A DNA stretch of 64,000 nt. Origin: Ectocarpus siliculosus (taxonomy: Eukaryota > Sar > Phaeophyceae > Ectocarpales > Ectocarpaceae). Location: the NCBI GenBank assembly GCA_000310025.1, contig FN649753.1:213236-277235 (forward strand), in the 5' to 3' direction. Numbering within the stretch: the stretch's first letter is position 1; each line of letters opens with the position of its first letter. A model generated the notes under the pieces. The model had not been told where the DNA came from, ran no database searches, and saw only the letters and a program-made list of their open reading frames with translations. Positions 32,702-44,324 of this stretch are shown in pieces. The translations under genes were made by a program, and so were the position numbers.

Positions 32702-35700
32702 ATGTCCTGGAGATGGCACAATGGATCAGCAGCTGTGGCTCTGCTGGTTGCGGTTCTCCTGCGCCGGGGCCAGCCGTTCGTCAACAGTCCATGTTGTTCG
32801 TTCCGCGTCAGCAGCGGTAACCCTGCAACCAAGCGAGCATTGCCAAGGTAAGCCATGCTGCTAACGATTAACGATCTAGCCGCCCATGATCATCCCCAAA
32901 AGCTCATCTGAACACCAAGAGGTGGGCAGGTCTTCGTCAAGGAACACGCTTCCACACCGCCGCGGTTTCAGTGTCTGTGCACAGCAGCAATCGTCGTCAT
33001 CCGCAATATTCCTTCCGTGCGTGTTTGTGTGTGGTGCTCGCTGAGATAGATGACTCTGCTGACGGTGTGTGTTGAAGCAGGAACGTCAACATGCGTGCAG
33101 AGGGGCCATCCGGCCAGATCGGCACCAGTAGGGCAGCTTTTCTCAGGAGTGCGCTAGGCGGTGCTGCTGCGCTTGCCACGGTTGTCGCCAGGCCAACGGA
33201 AACGCCCGCGTTCGGTGAGTGAGTGTGGGACACACACGTGGCTATCATCTGTCATGTGGTGTGTGCAGCAGGGGTGGGTGCAGATGTGCTGCCACCTCTC
33301 CTCTCCTCTCCTGCAGCTGCTGCCCGCCCAAGTGTTGCTGCAGCAGCAGCGTCTGTTGCAAGAGCATTGCGTCACGTTTGATTCGAGGTTTTGCTTGATG
33401 TCTCCAAAACACTGGTTATTCGGATCAGCAGCTTGCTCTTTTCTAGAAGTAGAAACTTGCTGTTTTCTCTTGTATGTAGGAAGGGGACACACATACAACG
33501 CATACGCCCGCGCCGTTCAGGATCTGAAAGTAGTGCGCCGGGAAAGGGAGTAGTTGGTTACCATGGCAATCTCAAAATATACAAATTATATGTATGACTG
33601 CTGTTGCACTACACCCATAGCAGCGTTCTGCTCGCCGGGCTGCCTCGTGATGTTAATTGTCCAGCAGCAGTAGGTGACGTAAGATATCACACCCCATGGA
33701 CCGATTTCAAAGATCAATTACTCCAACGGAGAAACAGCATTGATGGTGCCGTAAATGGCGTCGTTGGCAACCGCCTCATCAAGAGCTTTCCGAAAACGTA
33801 TTTTTTTATTCATGCATCCTCTTTGTTGTGGAGCAATCGAGCTTTCAAAATCTTTTCAGGGGATGTGATATCTTGTGTCATATACGGACGTGCGGCATGA
33901 ACCTTCCAACACACTCTGTCACCGCATTGGAGAGCGCCGTACTATATAATGGTTCAAGTCTTGTCAAGTACTGGCGACAGACTCTCCTCGTGACATGTGG
34001 CTACTTGATCATCTCGAGTCGTACAACCACTGCTGATTGTTCCAAACTGTACCGTACAACAACGTACCACGCCCCTTTGGGCCGATTTTCAAAGCTCTGT
34101 TACTCCACAGAGCAGTAGACAGAGTGGCGGCATTGGGAACCATCTTGTCGAGATCAGTGCGAAAACATGTCATTTGGCTGTGACATCCTCTTCGTCGTGG
34201 AGTAGTCGAGATTTGACAACCGGTCCGGGGGAGTGTGGTATCTTACGTCAACGGAATGCGTATACTGACACACGTGTGCTATCTATCGCCTGCAGCACCT
34301 TCCACCTCCCTCCCCTCCCTGCTCCACACCCAACGCAAGAAGTTCCTTTTCACAGATGGCAAAAACTATGAAGGGCGCCAGATGTTGGCGATGTCTCTCA
34401 CGGCAGTAGTTGGGAAGGATGCTCGGTGTCGAATGGCATGCGTGGGCCATGGTCAACCGACCACAGGTCGCCAAACAGTAATATTACCCCCCCCCCCCCT
34501 CCCCTCCCCTGTCTCATGCACCCGCTCTGTGCGCAAGCGCTGCCCTTCGGGCCTAAAGACAACCCAGAACTGGAGGAAGTGGTCAAGGTGGCCGGGTACT
34601 CCAGGTTCGTCAACAAGGTGCGTGAAATCCTGCCAGATGCCGCCTCGTGACTGCGCGTTCCGCGGCACACAACACTCACCCGTTGGTCGGATTTACGAAG
34701 ACCGATAAATAGGCAGTACATGCCAGTGCTGGTAAGGCGATTGCCATTGCCATTGCCGAAGATACGCGTCGTCCCCGCCCTCCCTCCTGATGTGTAGGTA
34801 TCGAGCCCGCGAAGAAACGGCCTGAGAGGTGTGGTTTCCTTGTCGACTTGCGTCAAGATGTACACTATTAATACTACTTGTTGAGATGTGTAAAGCTATC
34901 CACTTTGCTACAAGTCAGCAAGTCAGCGCTGATTTAAGTCAGCAAGTCAGCGCTGATTTAAGTCAGCAAGTCAGCGCTGATTTAAGTCAGCAAGTCAGCG
35001 CTGACTTGAAGCGTAGTGGATATGCTGTACAACTGGCCAACTTGTGGTATCTACAGAACACGGGGTTTCGTAGCGACTGCAGGCATTCATTCACTCCCTG
35101 CGCTTCGTTCGGGAGTGCTTGCCGTGATATGCGTATGTAGTATGGTATACATCTGGAGGAGATCACAAGCTACACGAAAGGAAGGGATTTGTTTGTTCTT
35201 GAGTAACGCGATCGAGAAATATTGTGTGTTGTCCCACCAAGATCATGAGACCGCGGGGCCCCCTTCCCCTCTAGAGATGAACACGCCTGACCACGAATGT
35301 ATCATGAGTACAGTAGCATCAGCCGTCAGACAAGGTTTTAACATTATCCTACGTAGGTGGTCGTTTCAGTTGCAAACGCTCTGGGTTGCTGTGCTACTTT
35401 GTCCTTGTCGCTGTTCTGGTTTTTCTGGCGGAATACTGTCTCGTTCGTAATTTTCCACGTGTTGTCTGGTCGGCGTTCCTGCTGTACCATCGCGCCACAC
35501 TGTACGATGTGTTGTGTGTTTGTTGTTGTTGTTGTTGTCCTTCTCTTGGTTGTGGTCGTGGTGAGTCAACCTGCGGCATTCTCCACAATCAACAGCCCTC
35601 ACGACCCAAATGCGTATCCTGCCGACGACGTTCATGCCGTACATGCAACAAAAGTTGGAGCAAGACCTGAAAGCGGGGGCCCTGAAGGGAGGGCCCGAGG

Positions 35701-37818
35701 ACTCGGTGGTAGTCTTGAGAGTTCTCGAGGTCTACCTCGAGCCCATGCAGGAGGAGATGCTCAAGGTGGCGCCACTCATGCAGCTCGCTGGCCGCGAGAA
35801 CAGGGAGCGAGTGAAGCTCTTGCCGTTGATCATGAAGGTAATTGATCATTTTCGTACTCCTGGCCGGATCAAGGTTCAGGATTGTTTTGGCAGCGGGGAT
35901 CCTCTTTCGTCAACCCCTGCCGTTTTTTCCCCGGGACCGTGGCGTGCCTTATTGAGCGATGACCTACCTCTTCTTTCAACCTTCCGCAATTGGCCATGAG
36001 TTAATCGGCGAGCTTTTGGTGCGAGCTATGCATTCTAGTTGTTTTTTCCAAGGAATGGGAGAAACGCTGCACTATCACACAACACCGAAAACAACATTAA
36101 AGCTTTTCCTGGGGCTTTTTTTGTCTACTGTACCGCACTCGGGAAACAACTTTTTCACACCAAGACGGGTCGGCAGAACCACCTGACGGAGAGAGGAGAG
36201 AGTGTGTCCCTCGGTCCTTACGGTGTACTACTCATGCTACATGTCCCTGAAGATACCCCTCGGCTCTCCTTTTTTTCCCGTGCGCATGACCCACAACCGC
36301 GCGATAATCTTGCCGCCATAGTGCCTGGGCTGCCACCACAGAACGCCAGCAGAACGCCAATCACAGCACGTCATGAGAAGAGCTCAATCGCGGAATAACT
36401 GCATTCTTTTCTAAGGCATTCCTCGGAGGTCTTTTGGTGTGGTAAGTGGTAAGTATTGGACCTAGTTCTACACAACCAAGACACCTGATGAAACGACACC
36501 AAAAACCGAAAACCCCACGACGCAGGGGCACCTGTTGGAGCTAAAGGCGGCTTGCGGGACCAAAGACGCCAAGGAGCAGCTTGAGGAGGTCCAAGAGGTA
36601 TGCTGGTGTTGGTTACGAAACGATGCTTACTGACTGTCGTCGTCTTGCCCTTCGAACGATTCTGATCTTCCTCCGTACCATCCGTGAATGTATAGAGAAA
36701 CGAATACGTCTGGTCACGGCCCAGCGGATTATATTGATCAAGCGTGGTATGGGGTGCGAAAAAAGCGCTGTTCTTCAGAGACTGCTGCCATTCTGTTTTT
36801 TCTTCTAGCGTAGCATAGCATGTAGCAACTTTCTTGGCCCGGGAAGGGGTTTCGATTACTTTTGGGTAATTGTGCTCAGTTGAATCAAATCCTTCTACAC
36901 CTGCCGCGCCCTGTGGACAGGTGAGGGAGACGCTGGACGAGTTCATCGCCTTGGCGAAGGTAAGCACTTTTGCGCTGTCGCGGGGTTTAGGTTGCACACT
37001 ATCCTACGCCGTAATAGCAGTACGCGCTAAGGTGGCAGGCGGGCATTGGCCGCTTCCGCTCTCCTCGTGCCCTTCGCCGTCAAGATAAGGACCGTGATCG
37101 TCCGCGGCGCACGTTGTTGTCTTCATCCCACTCATGGCATCAAATTGCCATGGTACTTTACGCCCAAGTGGTTTCGTACCCCGAACATGACAACTTGTTC
37201 TCTTTCTGGTTTTGCAGTTGCTGGAACGGACCCCGCCTGGCGACAGGCGGCACGTTGTTGTCATGTCGGGCACGCTACTGTAGAAGTAGAAACATGTGGT
37301 GGTGGTCATCTGTCTGTCTAGGGTGTTTCGCGGAAAGGTTCCTGGGACGTAGGGCACCGACGGTGTAACGTACGGGCTGCGCAAAGTCGAGGCCTTTTCC
37401 GTGTCGCGGAGCCAGGGCTTGAAGAAACGGGGTTGTTCTTTTGACGCTTGTCGCAGGAATATATCACTGTCTGTCGTAGCACCATACCTAAACCTCAAGA
37501 TGTTATCTGTGATTACGGTGACGTCATAGGAGTGGCCAGACCTCCGCGGAGGAACCTTGTTTCTATGTAGGTACGCGCGGTGCCGAGCCATACCGCTTGC
37601 TTGACCAAACATATCGTCCTGCTCTCCGCATAGTATCATGGTGTGCACACGCTGCTGTGACGTCGTGATTCCAGCAGATGTCAAGCTACGGTTGATAGAC
37701 TGTTCGTTTAGCTCTCTCATTGGTTCAAAATAAGTATCTAGAAACGTTTTCACGTGTGAGCAATGAAGAACGGATGACTTCGCTTCTTAGGCTCTTGGCC
37801 TCCCAGCTGAAACAGTGA
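32702..37818 (+). CDS. Thylakoid-lumen-targeted helical protein, possibly PsbQ-like
   Basis: Exons in phase are 32702-32847, 33081-33214, 34538-34621, 35596-35837, 36526-36597 and 36921-36959, plus a short last exon, best at 37807-37818 (LKQ, stop); the total is about 242 aa. The N-terminus is a bipartite plastid presequence: a hydrophobic signal (SAAVALLVAVLLRRG), then F in QPFVN at the expected junction, a Ser/Arg/Lys transit part, then a second hydrophobic segment (AAFLRSALGGAAALATVVA) ending PAFA, as in lumen proteins. The mature part is about 150 residues, nearly all helix-forming, with LPTTFMPYMQQKLEQDL, an Arg/Leu-rich middle, and HLLELKAACG...LDEFIALAK at the end. The size and four-helix look recall PsbQ-type oxygen-evolving-complex subunits, but I see no diagnostic residue. 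The exon 3 donor (GTGC|GTGAAA rather than AAG|GTGCGT) was chosen by phase. An alternative last exon begins at 37218 after a strong acceptor. Confidence 0.6.
33672..33893. mobile_element. MITE family 1, diverged copy
   Basis: Begins TAGGTGACGTAAGATATCACACCCC and ends GATATCTTGTGTCATATACGG, with the family's internal order (CCGATTTCAAAG, AAGAGCTTTCCGAAAACGTAT, TCGAGCTTTCAAAATC). It lies in intron 2 of the lumen-protein gene. Confidence 0.75.
34050..34256. mobile_element. MITE family 1, most diverged copy
   Basis: Same intron as the previous copy and in the same orientation: ACGTACCACGCCCCTTTGGG, CCGATTTTCAAAGCTC at the left, TAGTCGAGATTTGACAACCGGTCC and GTGTGGTATCTTACGTCAACGG at the right. Confidence 0.7.
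34911..35007. repeat. 24-bp minisatellite with palindromic core, four units
   Basis: Four units of AGTCAGCAAGTCAGCGCTGA plus TTTA. Each holds the perfect palindrome TCAGCGCTGA. The array is in intron 3 of the lumen-protein gene. Confidence 0.95.
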
Positions 37819-38484
37819 TCTCCGGAGGCGCACCCCTCGCCGTCTGCTGGCAATTAATCAATGGTGCCTCAACGGTATTCCAGCTGGGAGTCGAACACGC
37901 GTCCACATGTGTTCTCTTCCCCCTCATCCACGATGTCGTACCCGTGCTGCTGCTGCTGTTGCCACCGTCCCCGTCCCGTCAACTTCTAGACGCGGTACGA
38001 AATTGCACCCCTGGATCCGGAAGGCGCGCCGGATGGTGACCAGCTTGGCATTTTCGGTTGCAGTTTTTATGGCATGAAGGTGGGCGAAAACAGAAAACAA
38101 ATGGCGTGTATGTAAAGAAAAATGATCAAAAGAATATCACAGCGTACTGTCCGGAAGTTAGTTTGTTTGCTGCGTCTGGTACCAAGAGAAAATGTTCCAC
38201 GTTTCCATCCTTGTATTTGGCATGAAGCTCCACCGATGAGAGAAAGAATAAATTCTTCTTGTATTGCTGGAGATCTCGTGCCAAGCCGGGATTCACCCCG
38301 CCACGCCGTGTCCCGCATCCGTATGCATCCCCGCTTTGACGCATTCCATGCCTCAACTTCCTCTGCCCCGAAATCCCCGGGCCCTAAAAGCCGAACGAAT
38401 CGAATCTGAAATGTCTGGCTTCCGCCGATAGATTTCCACACACACGTGGCGTTTAGAAGCATTTTCTGATTTCAGCCGCGCTGT

Positions 38485-39478
38485 GACTGACGTTTTTTCA
38501 TTGGTCAGCCGGTAGGCGTCGTCGATGCTAATAATAAAAAAAACACACACAGTTGCTACCGTTTCTGTCTTTAATCCGGAGAATAGCTTAGCCTCCCCCA
38601 TGCCGCCCCCTCACGGGGTCGTGTTTTCAAATGCACCGAGACTGACGTCTTTTCATTGGTCAGCCGGTTAGCGCGGTCGATGCTAATAATAAAGGCACAA
38701 ACACACACACACACACACAAGCGGGTTCGACGTAGCTTCCTCCACCATCTCCCATCTCAGCCTTACCCCCTCGTGGCCATGCCTCCGGCGTCGATGTTTC
38801 CGCTCGCAGCGCACGGACGGCAGCAGCCGCTGCCAACCGGATCCATGACGACGAAGAGACTGCTGAAGTTTTGCCCTGCCTGCCTGACGACTTCATTCTG
38901 CGTAACGAGGGAAACGAAGAGGAGACCGCTTTGTACACTAGTGCAGCCCAAGACGCCTCCTTCTCTTGAGGAAAACTTCCTGTCTGGACAGCAGAGCAAG
39001 GGTTGAGCAAGGATTTTGGAAATTTGAAATTTGCGTCAAGAACAGAACCCGCCAAGAATCCAGGGGTCCTCCCCCACACACACACATCACCCACACACAC
39101 ACCCTGTCGGTAGAACCCTTGTGAGTTGAAAGTGTTCGACCGTGTTTTCCCGCTACAATAATACAGACGTCCTTTGGTCGGTCAGCCGGTTGGCGGGGTC
39201 GATGCTATGATGTTGTAGAAAACACACACACACCGAAGGAGCACGCGCCAAGCAAGTTCGTTGGTGTATGCAGAGGGCGGTGGATGGGCACGTAATTGTT
39301 ACCGTTACATTTTCGACAGTCGTGCATACGTGATTTACGCGGCACTCCCAACGGGGAACCCGCGGACTAGAAGGAGCTTTCGGAGTGTCGCCCCTGGGAA
39401 GATTGATTGACTTCCGTGTTTTTCGTGGGTCCGTCGGTTAGCGACGACGTTGATCATAGTTGCAGAGACGAAAACACC
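38485..39478. repeat. Dispersed CCGGTTAGC/GGTCGATGCT repeat, four copies
   Basis: Copies are at about 38485-38545, 38641-38700, 39166-39235 and 39411-39478. The core is TTCATTGGTCAGCCGGTTAG, then GCGCGGTCGATGCTAATAAT, followed by a CA-rich tail. A related single copy is at 7501-7550 in the SSXT-like gene intron. Confidence 0.75.
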
Positions 39479-39529
39479 ATGTGACAAAACCGGCGTTTGC
39501 ATCTCATGTTATTGTTTTTTCCAATTGCT

Positions 39530-39840
39530 CCATCACGCTCGAAATTCTGTACTTTGTGTTTCCTCTTGCCATGGGCATGTTGGTGGTCGGTTGGTTGTGG
39601 TTAAACTTGTTTGCGAGGTTTTCCACTTTCTCACGAAAATGCTGGTGTTTTTCTGTGTGGCTACAGCATCCGGATTTTCATGTAGCTCAGCACGCTCGAA
39701 GCTCTGAACGTCGTGTTTCCTGTTGCCATGGGCATGGTGGCAATAGGTTGTGGTGAAAATTGTTGAAGTTTTCCATGCTCTCTACAACATTACACAGGTG
39801 TTTTTCTGTGTGGCTACCGCATCCGGGTTTTGTTTTCATA
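39530..39840. repeat. Degenerate tandem duplication, about 150 bp per unit
   Basis: Unit 1 (about 39536-39690) and unit 2 (about 39689-39840) both run CACGCTCGAA, TGTGTTTCCT, TTGCCATGGGCATG, then GTGTTTTTCTGTGTGGCTAC and GCATCCGG. They differ by substitutions and indels. Confidence 0.75.
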
Positions 39841-41121
39841 CAACATGCAGCATGATGAAGAGAGAAGAGAGAGTTGGCGAGTCGCCCAATCGTTGGGATT
39901 GCGAGTCTTGACGCCTGTTTTTGCTCGCTTGGGCAGTTCATGCGTTACTTCTACTACGAGCGTTCGCATGTGAACTTGTATGCTATTTAGCGGCACTTTC
40001 CCTCCGCCTGTTTAGTCAGTGTTTTCGGTCCGTGTATCCCCGTCAACTATTCGTGGGTCTCACCTGAATTTTGAGCACACCAATGGCTGGGAGTCGCACC
40101 GAAATAAAGCTACCGACCAATGTCTAACAAACTGACAAGGACCAACCGCACGTTGGTCACCGCAGGGGTCACCACTCTCTGATGTGATTGGTACAGGAAG
40201 CAATGTACCCTTGGCGGAAATTTAGGTGATTGATTAATTGATGTGGTTGGTTGGTTAGAGACGCCCCGGGTCACCGCAGAAGAACCTCCTACTATGATTT
40301 TTGATTTCATCGATGACTGTAGTTTTCCCGGGGTTCGGTTATATTCCCTCTCTGGGGTAACTCGACAACGGCTACTATATTGTCGTGCAGGGTAGCACCT
40401 GCTGTGGTCAAGTTCGTACATTGATCTCTCAGAACAAGGGTTGCGCCTGAAGTTCGAACTAATCACCCACACCTCCGTGACAAATTGTTGCCGGCATGGA
40501 GGGACCACGAGGAAGACAGAGTATTTAGTTAAGCACAATCTTCACATGCGCTTATACTGCTGTACGTACGCATCGAAATGTAAATGTATACATGATCCGT
40601 CAAGCAGCATTACAGTATTGCCGAGAGATTCTCTGGCTAGAATGTGTACGCAGTAGCACCGCTCTGCGTTCTAACTACTGCTTGCCCCGTGGTAGTTGGG
40701 GCTGCTTCCCCGCCTCTCGTGGTCGCGCACATATTATATTTGACGATACAGCAGACAACGAAGACCCGAGAGGTCCTTCGCGCGCTGGAGAGTGTAGCCT
40801 AAAACTCATCGATGAGGTTGATATAGGTGGCAGCAGTAACGTGCTCGTAACGAAGAGGGGTTCGCCACGAGGTACCCACCGGTAAAGCTGGTTGTACAGC
40901 AGTAGTTTTCCTCCCAAAAGCTGACGAGCATTCCGTGCAAATTCGTTCCCTCAAGCGAAAATGCCCACCCCTAACCCCTTTGATGGCGATGCAACTGGCT
41001 CAAAATGCAAACCCTTCAAAAAATCTCGCCGCTTCTGCACCAAATCTGCTCCCAAACAAGAGAGCCTAACAACAGCAGCAGTCTCGACCGCCTAGTAAGT
41101 GTAGCAGCTGCTCATGAAAAC

Positions 41122-44100
41122 ATGGATCTGCTGAGCGACCTCATCGACAACGCCGAGAAGACCCACTCCAGCCTCGGCAAGCGGCCGGCTCCCTCCAAGC
41201 CGCAGCCGCAGGGAGATGATCTTTTCCAGGCGCTCGCCCACGCCCTCAGCGCCCTGCACCAGCGGCTGTGCCACGAGCCCGCGGAGGTGCGCTCGAACCT
41301 CGAGATCGAGGTCCGGGTGGGGCTCATCTCACAGCACGACCGCCTCGAGAGGGCGACTCCGGGCATCCCGGGGTCGGGAGCCGTGCAGATGGACTCCGAC
41401 ATGATGCGGCAGCGGGGGCTGCGGTTCGTCTCCGGCGTTAGCGCTCCCGCCTTCGACGCCGTCAAGGAGGAGGTCGGGCGGCGGTACGGGGTCGCGGAGC
41501 TCGCCAGCAAGGAGGTCGTCTACGTCTACGACTCCGGGCAGATGCGGGACCAGCGGGTGGTGGCGGACGGGGTGAACCCGCTCCGCTGCGAGCGGAAGGA
41601 GGCGCGGCAGCAGGTGAACTTTCAGCTGGCGGCGGCGCAGTACGACCTCCGGGTGCAGGCGTCGCTGGAGCAGCCGGTGCCGCCGGAGGCGGTGCCCGGG
41701 CTGCAGCCCGGCAGCAGCGAGCCTCCGCAGGGCTGGTCCGGGAGGAGAACCAAGCGGAGGTTTTCGTTCAAGTCGGACGCGAACACGCCGGAGGACGAGC
41801 GGTGGATCTGGAGGGCGGACCTAACGCTCGTCGAGGAGGTGAGCAACGGCCCACAGCGCGGCGGCGGCGTGAGAGTGGTAAGAGAGGTGGAGCTCGAGCT
41901 GCTGCCCGCTGCAAGGGACCGCTGGCTGTCGCTCTCCCAGCCGCAGGAGGTCATCGCCATGACCTCGCAGGTGGCCACGCACCTGGTCCACCTGCTGGAG
42001 TCGATCAACCCCCTCGAGCCGCTGTCGGCGATAGCCAACCCGGTGCCCGAGCAGGACGACGGGATCAGGAAGGCCGTCGCGGCGGCGTGCGCGCAGCTCA
42101 AGAGGCCCACGGGGAAAGGGTCCAGCTTCCCGGGGGCCCAGCCGGTGAACATGTGCAAGCGCAACGTCCCGGACGTGCAGCGGGGCTCCTACCTCGTCGC
42201 TGAGAAGACGGACGGCGTCAGGTACCTCATGATGGCCGTCGGCACGGAACGAGGCGCCACCTGCGTGCTGGTGGACCGGTCGATGAACGTCTTCCGGGTG
42301 ACGGGGGGCGGGTTCCTGGCCGGGATCGTCGGGGTCGGCACGATCCTCGACGGAGAGCTTGTGCACAACCGGACGATGAAGAAGGCCATCTTCGTCGCCT
42401 TCGACATCCTGCGAAATCGGGAACGGAACCTGGTGCCGTGCGGGTTCCTGGATCGGCTGTCCGTCCTGCAGAAGGAGATCATCCCCGCCTACGTGGACCG
42501 GGTCCGCGAGGGAGGCGCCGAGGCCGCTCCGGACGGGCACCTGATGCTCGTCCCGAAGAGGTTCTTCCCGCGGCAGAAGATCATGGACCTGTTCCGACAG
42601 GTAAATACGTCCCGCCCCGGACGAATGCCCTGTAAATCTCGTTGAATATTGAAGTTAGCTTTTATCGTAAGGTGTCGATGTTTGTTCATTCCACGCGGTT
42701 TGCGTGCCATTGCGGGAAAAGGGAGTTCCGCTCGTGTTGTACTTATAGGTTGGCAACCTACTGTAGACTACTGCTGTATCCCTCAGTTTTGTTATGCTGC
42801 GACGAAAACGGGGCATTACTAACGCCACCGACCGCGGTCGACTTACCACACCCACACAGAGACAAAATTGGGGGCCAAAATACCGACCCAATCAACAACA
42901 ATCTTAGGAACTACTACGTACTCCATACGACCAAACCTCTGGCAGGTGCTCGTCGAGGGGCAGCACCGCATCTTCCGCGACGAGGAGCGGTCGCTGCACC
43001 ACAAGACGGACGGCATCATCTTCCAGCCGGACGCGCCCTATAAGGTAGGCACAGACACGGCCCTGCTCAAGTGGAAGTGGGTCGACCTCGCCTCTGTGGA
43101 CCTTAGGGCTTACCCGGCAACAGCAGCGGTGGGCGGGGGGGGTGGCGTGCGCCTCTGCTCCGAGGCGGGGAACCACGGCGAGGAGGTGGACCTCTCCAGG
43201 ACCGTGCACCTCTCCGAGCACGACCAGGCGAGGCTGGTGGCCGACATGCAGGGCAGCCGGTCGGTGATCGCCGAGATGGCGCTAGACCCTGGGTCCGGGC
43301 TGTGGGTGTACATGGGGCTGAGGCCGGACAAGGACCGCCCGAACTTCATCACGACCGTCATCTCCACGATGGTGGAGGTGAGCCGGGGGGGCCTGGACTG
43401 TGTGCCCAGTAGTAGTAGCCTTTTGCGAGGTTGTCAAGCTTGGTTTTTGTTGGGGGGTGAGGGTTCGGGGTGCAAAACCCCCCTCTCTATTTCGCACGTA
43501 ACGCTTCTTACAGTATCTTCGCGAAGGCGAAGGCGGTCCGAGCCAGCGATGGCAGCAAATAAAGTTAGTAAATAGTAGTGTTGTTGCCGCAGCTACTTTT
43601 TTGGCGCCAATCGGATTAACACTCGCCGACATGTCGACCCAAACCTCTCACCAAAATCTCACTCCCAGCGGTGTGGTGCATGTGTTGGTCAGTCGCTTAC
43701 CCGCGGTACATGTTTATTGCTTCGGATGGAAGACGATACAAAAGCGAGTTCTCATTCCGTATGGGTGAGAGCATTGTCTCTAGAGAGTGTGGTACGGCAA
43801 GAAATCAAAGCCAAACCCATCCTGGGTCCGGTGTTTGGTTGCTCGCTAGAGGGTAGGAGGTGACACGTGTCATCTTTTTGTCCTCACGTGTATGTCACGA
43901 GCCTGGCGCCTCGTCGTGAGGAAGCCTTAGGCCCGTTTATTTGCTGTCCGGCTATATTCCTCGTGCCTACTGTAGGCCATGGCAAGACAAGCAGCCCATG
44001 TAGAAATCATTGCAGGAGGTGGCCCAGGGTGTCGTTGGTGGCGTTGCCGATTGGGGCGCGAGATGAAAAGAATGACATAGAATATGTTGTCGATACCCCC

Positions 44101-44324
44101 GTCTTAGCAACCCATCCGTTTGGTGGTTTTTACACCCGGCTCAGGTGGCGGAGGGGCTGTCGGAAGAGGAGCTCAAGTACCGGATGCTGGCGGAATCGCC
44201 AGCATCCGACGACTGGGCGAGGCAGGAGATGACGATGCGAAAGCGCGCGGTGCAATGGCAGTACAAAAGGAAGTCTACGCAGCCGCAACAGCTTCAGCAG
44301 CCGCCACCACCACCACCCCGGTAG
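41122..44324 (+). CDS. Bifunctional mRNA capping enzyme: Cet1/TTM-type RNA triphosphatase fused to guanylyltransferase
   Basis: Adds the 5' cap to nuclear mRNA: removes the gamma-phosphate and then transfers GMP. Exons are 41122-42600, 42946-43377 and 44145-44324, giving 696 aa. The N-terminal half has the two glutamate motifs of metal-dependent tunnel triphosphatases: LEIEVRVG (about residues 60-66) and REVELELL (about 264-271), with the Arg/Lys-rich TKRRFSFK and WRADLTLVEE strands between. The C-terminal half has all the nucleotidyltransferase motifs: EKTDGVRY (lysine nucleophile, about 352), ILDGELV, FVAFDIL, HKTDGIIFQP and LLKWKWVD, then MGLRPDKDRPN of the OB fold. Exon 3 gives a basic, Gln/Pro-rich tail. 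There is no cap methyltransferase domain. An ATG at 41005 is in frame (735 aa), but 41122 has the better context. Animals and plants use an unrelated cysteine-phosphatase domain at this place. Confidence 0.9.

Larger units (their letters stand above)
37819..41121. other. 3.3-kb intergenic region of degenerate repeats
   Basis: No gene recognised. It contains several copies of a GGTCAGCCGGTTAGC-type repeat (listed separately), a duplicated block of about 150 bp at 39530-39840, and CA-rich microsatellites at 38697-38720 and 39075-39105. An open frame in phase with the capping enzyme extends from 41122 back to 41005, but its composition is lower in GC and it contains AGTAAGTG, so I treat it as leader. 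Confidence 0.4.

Noticed and set aside
33480-33529. Candidate extra exon of the lumen-protein gene (NAYARAVQDLK)
   Set aside because: It leaves phase 0, while the next conserved exon at 34538 needs phase 1. Skipping it gives perfect phases and a good A-F-A cleavage site.
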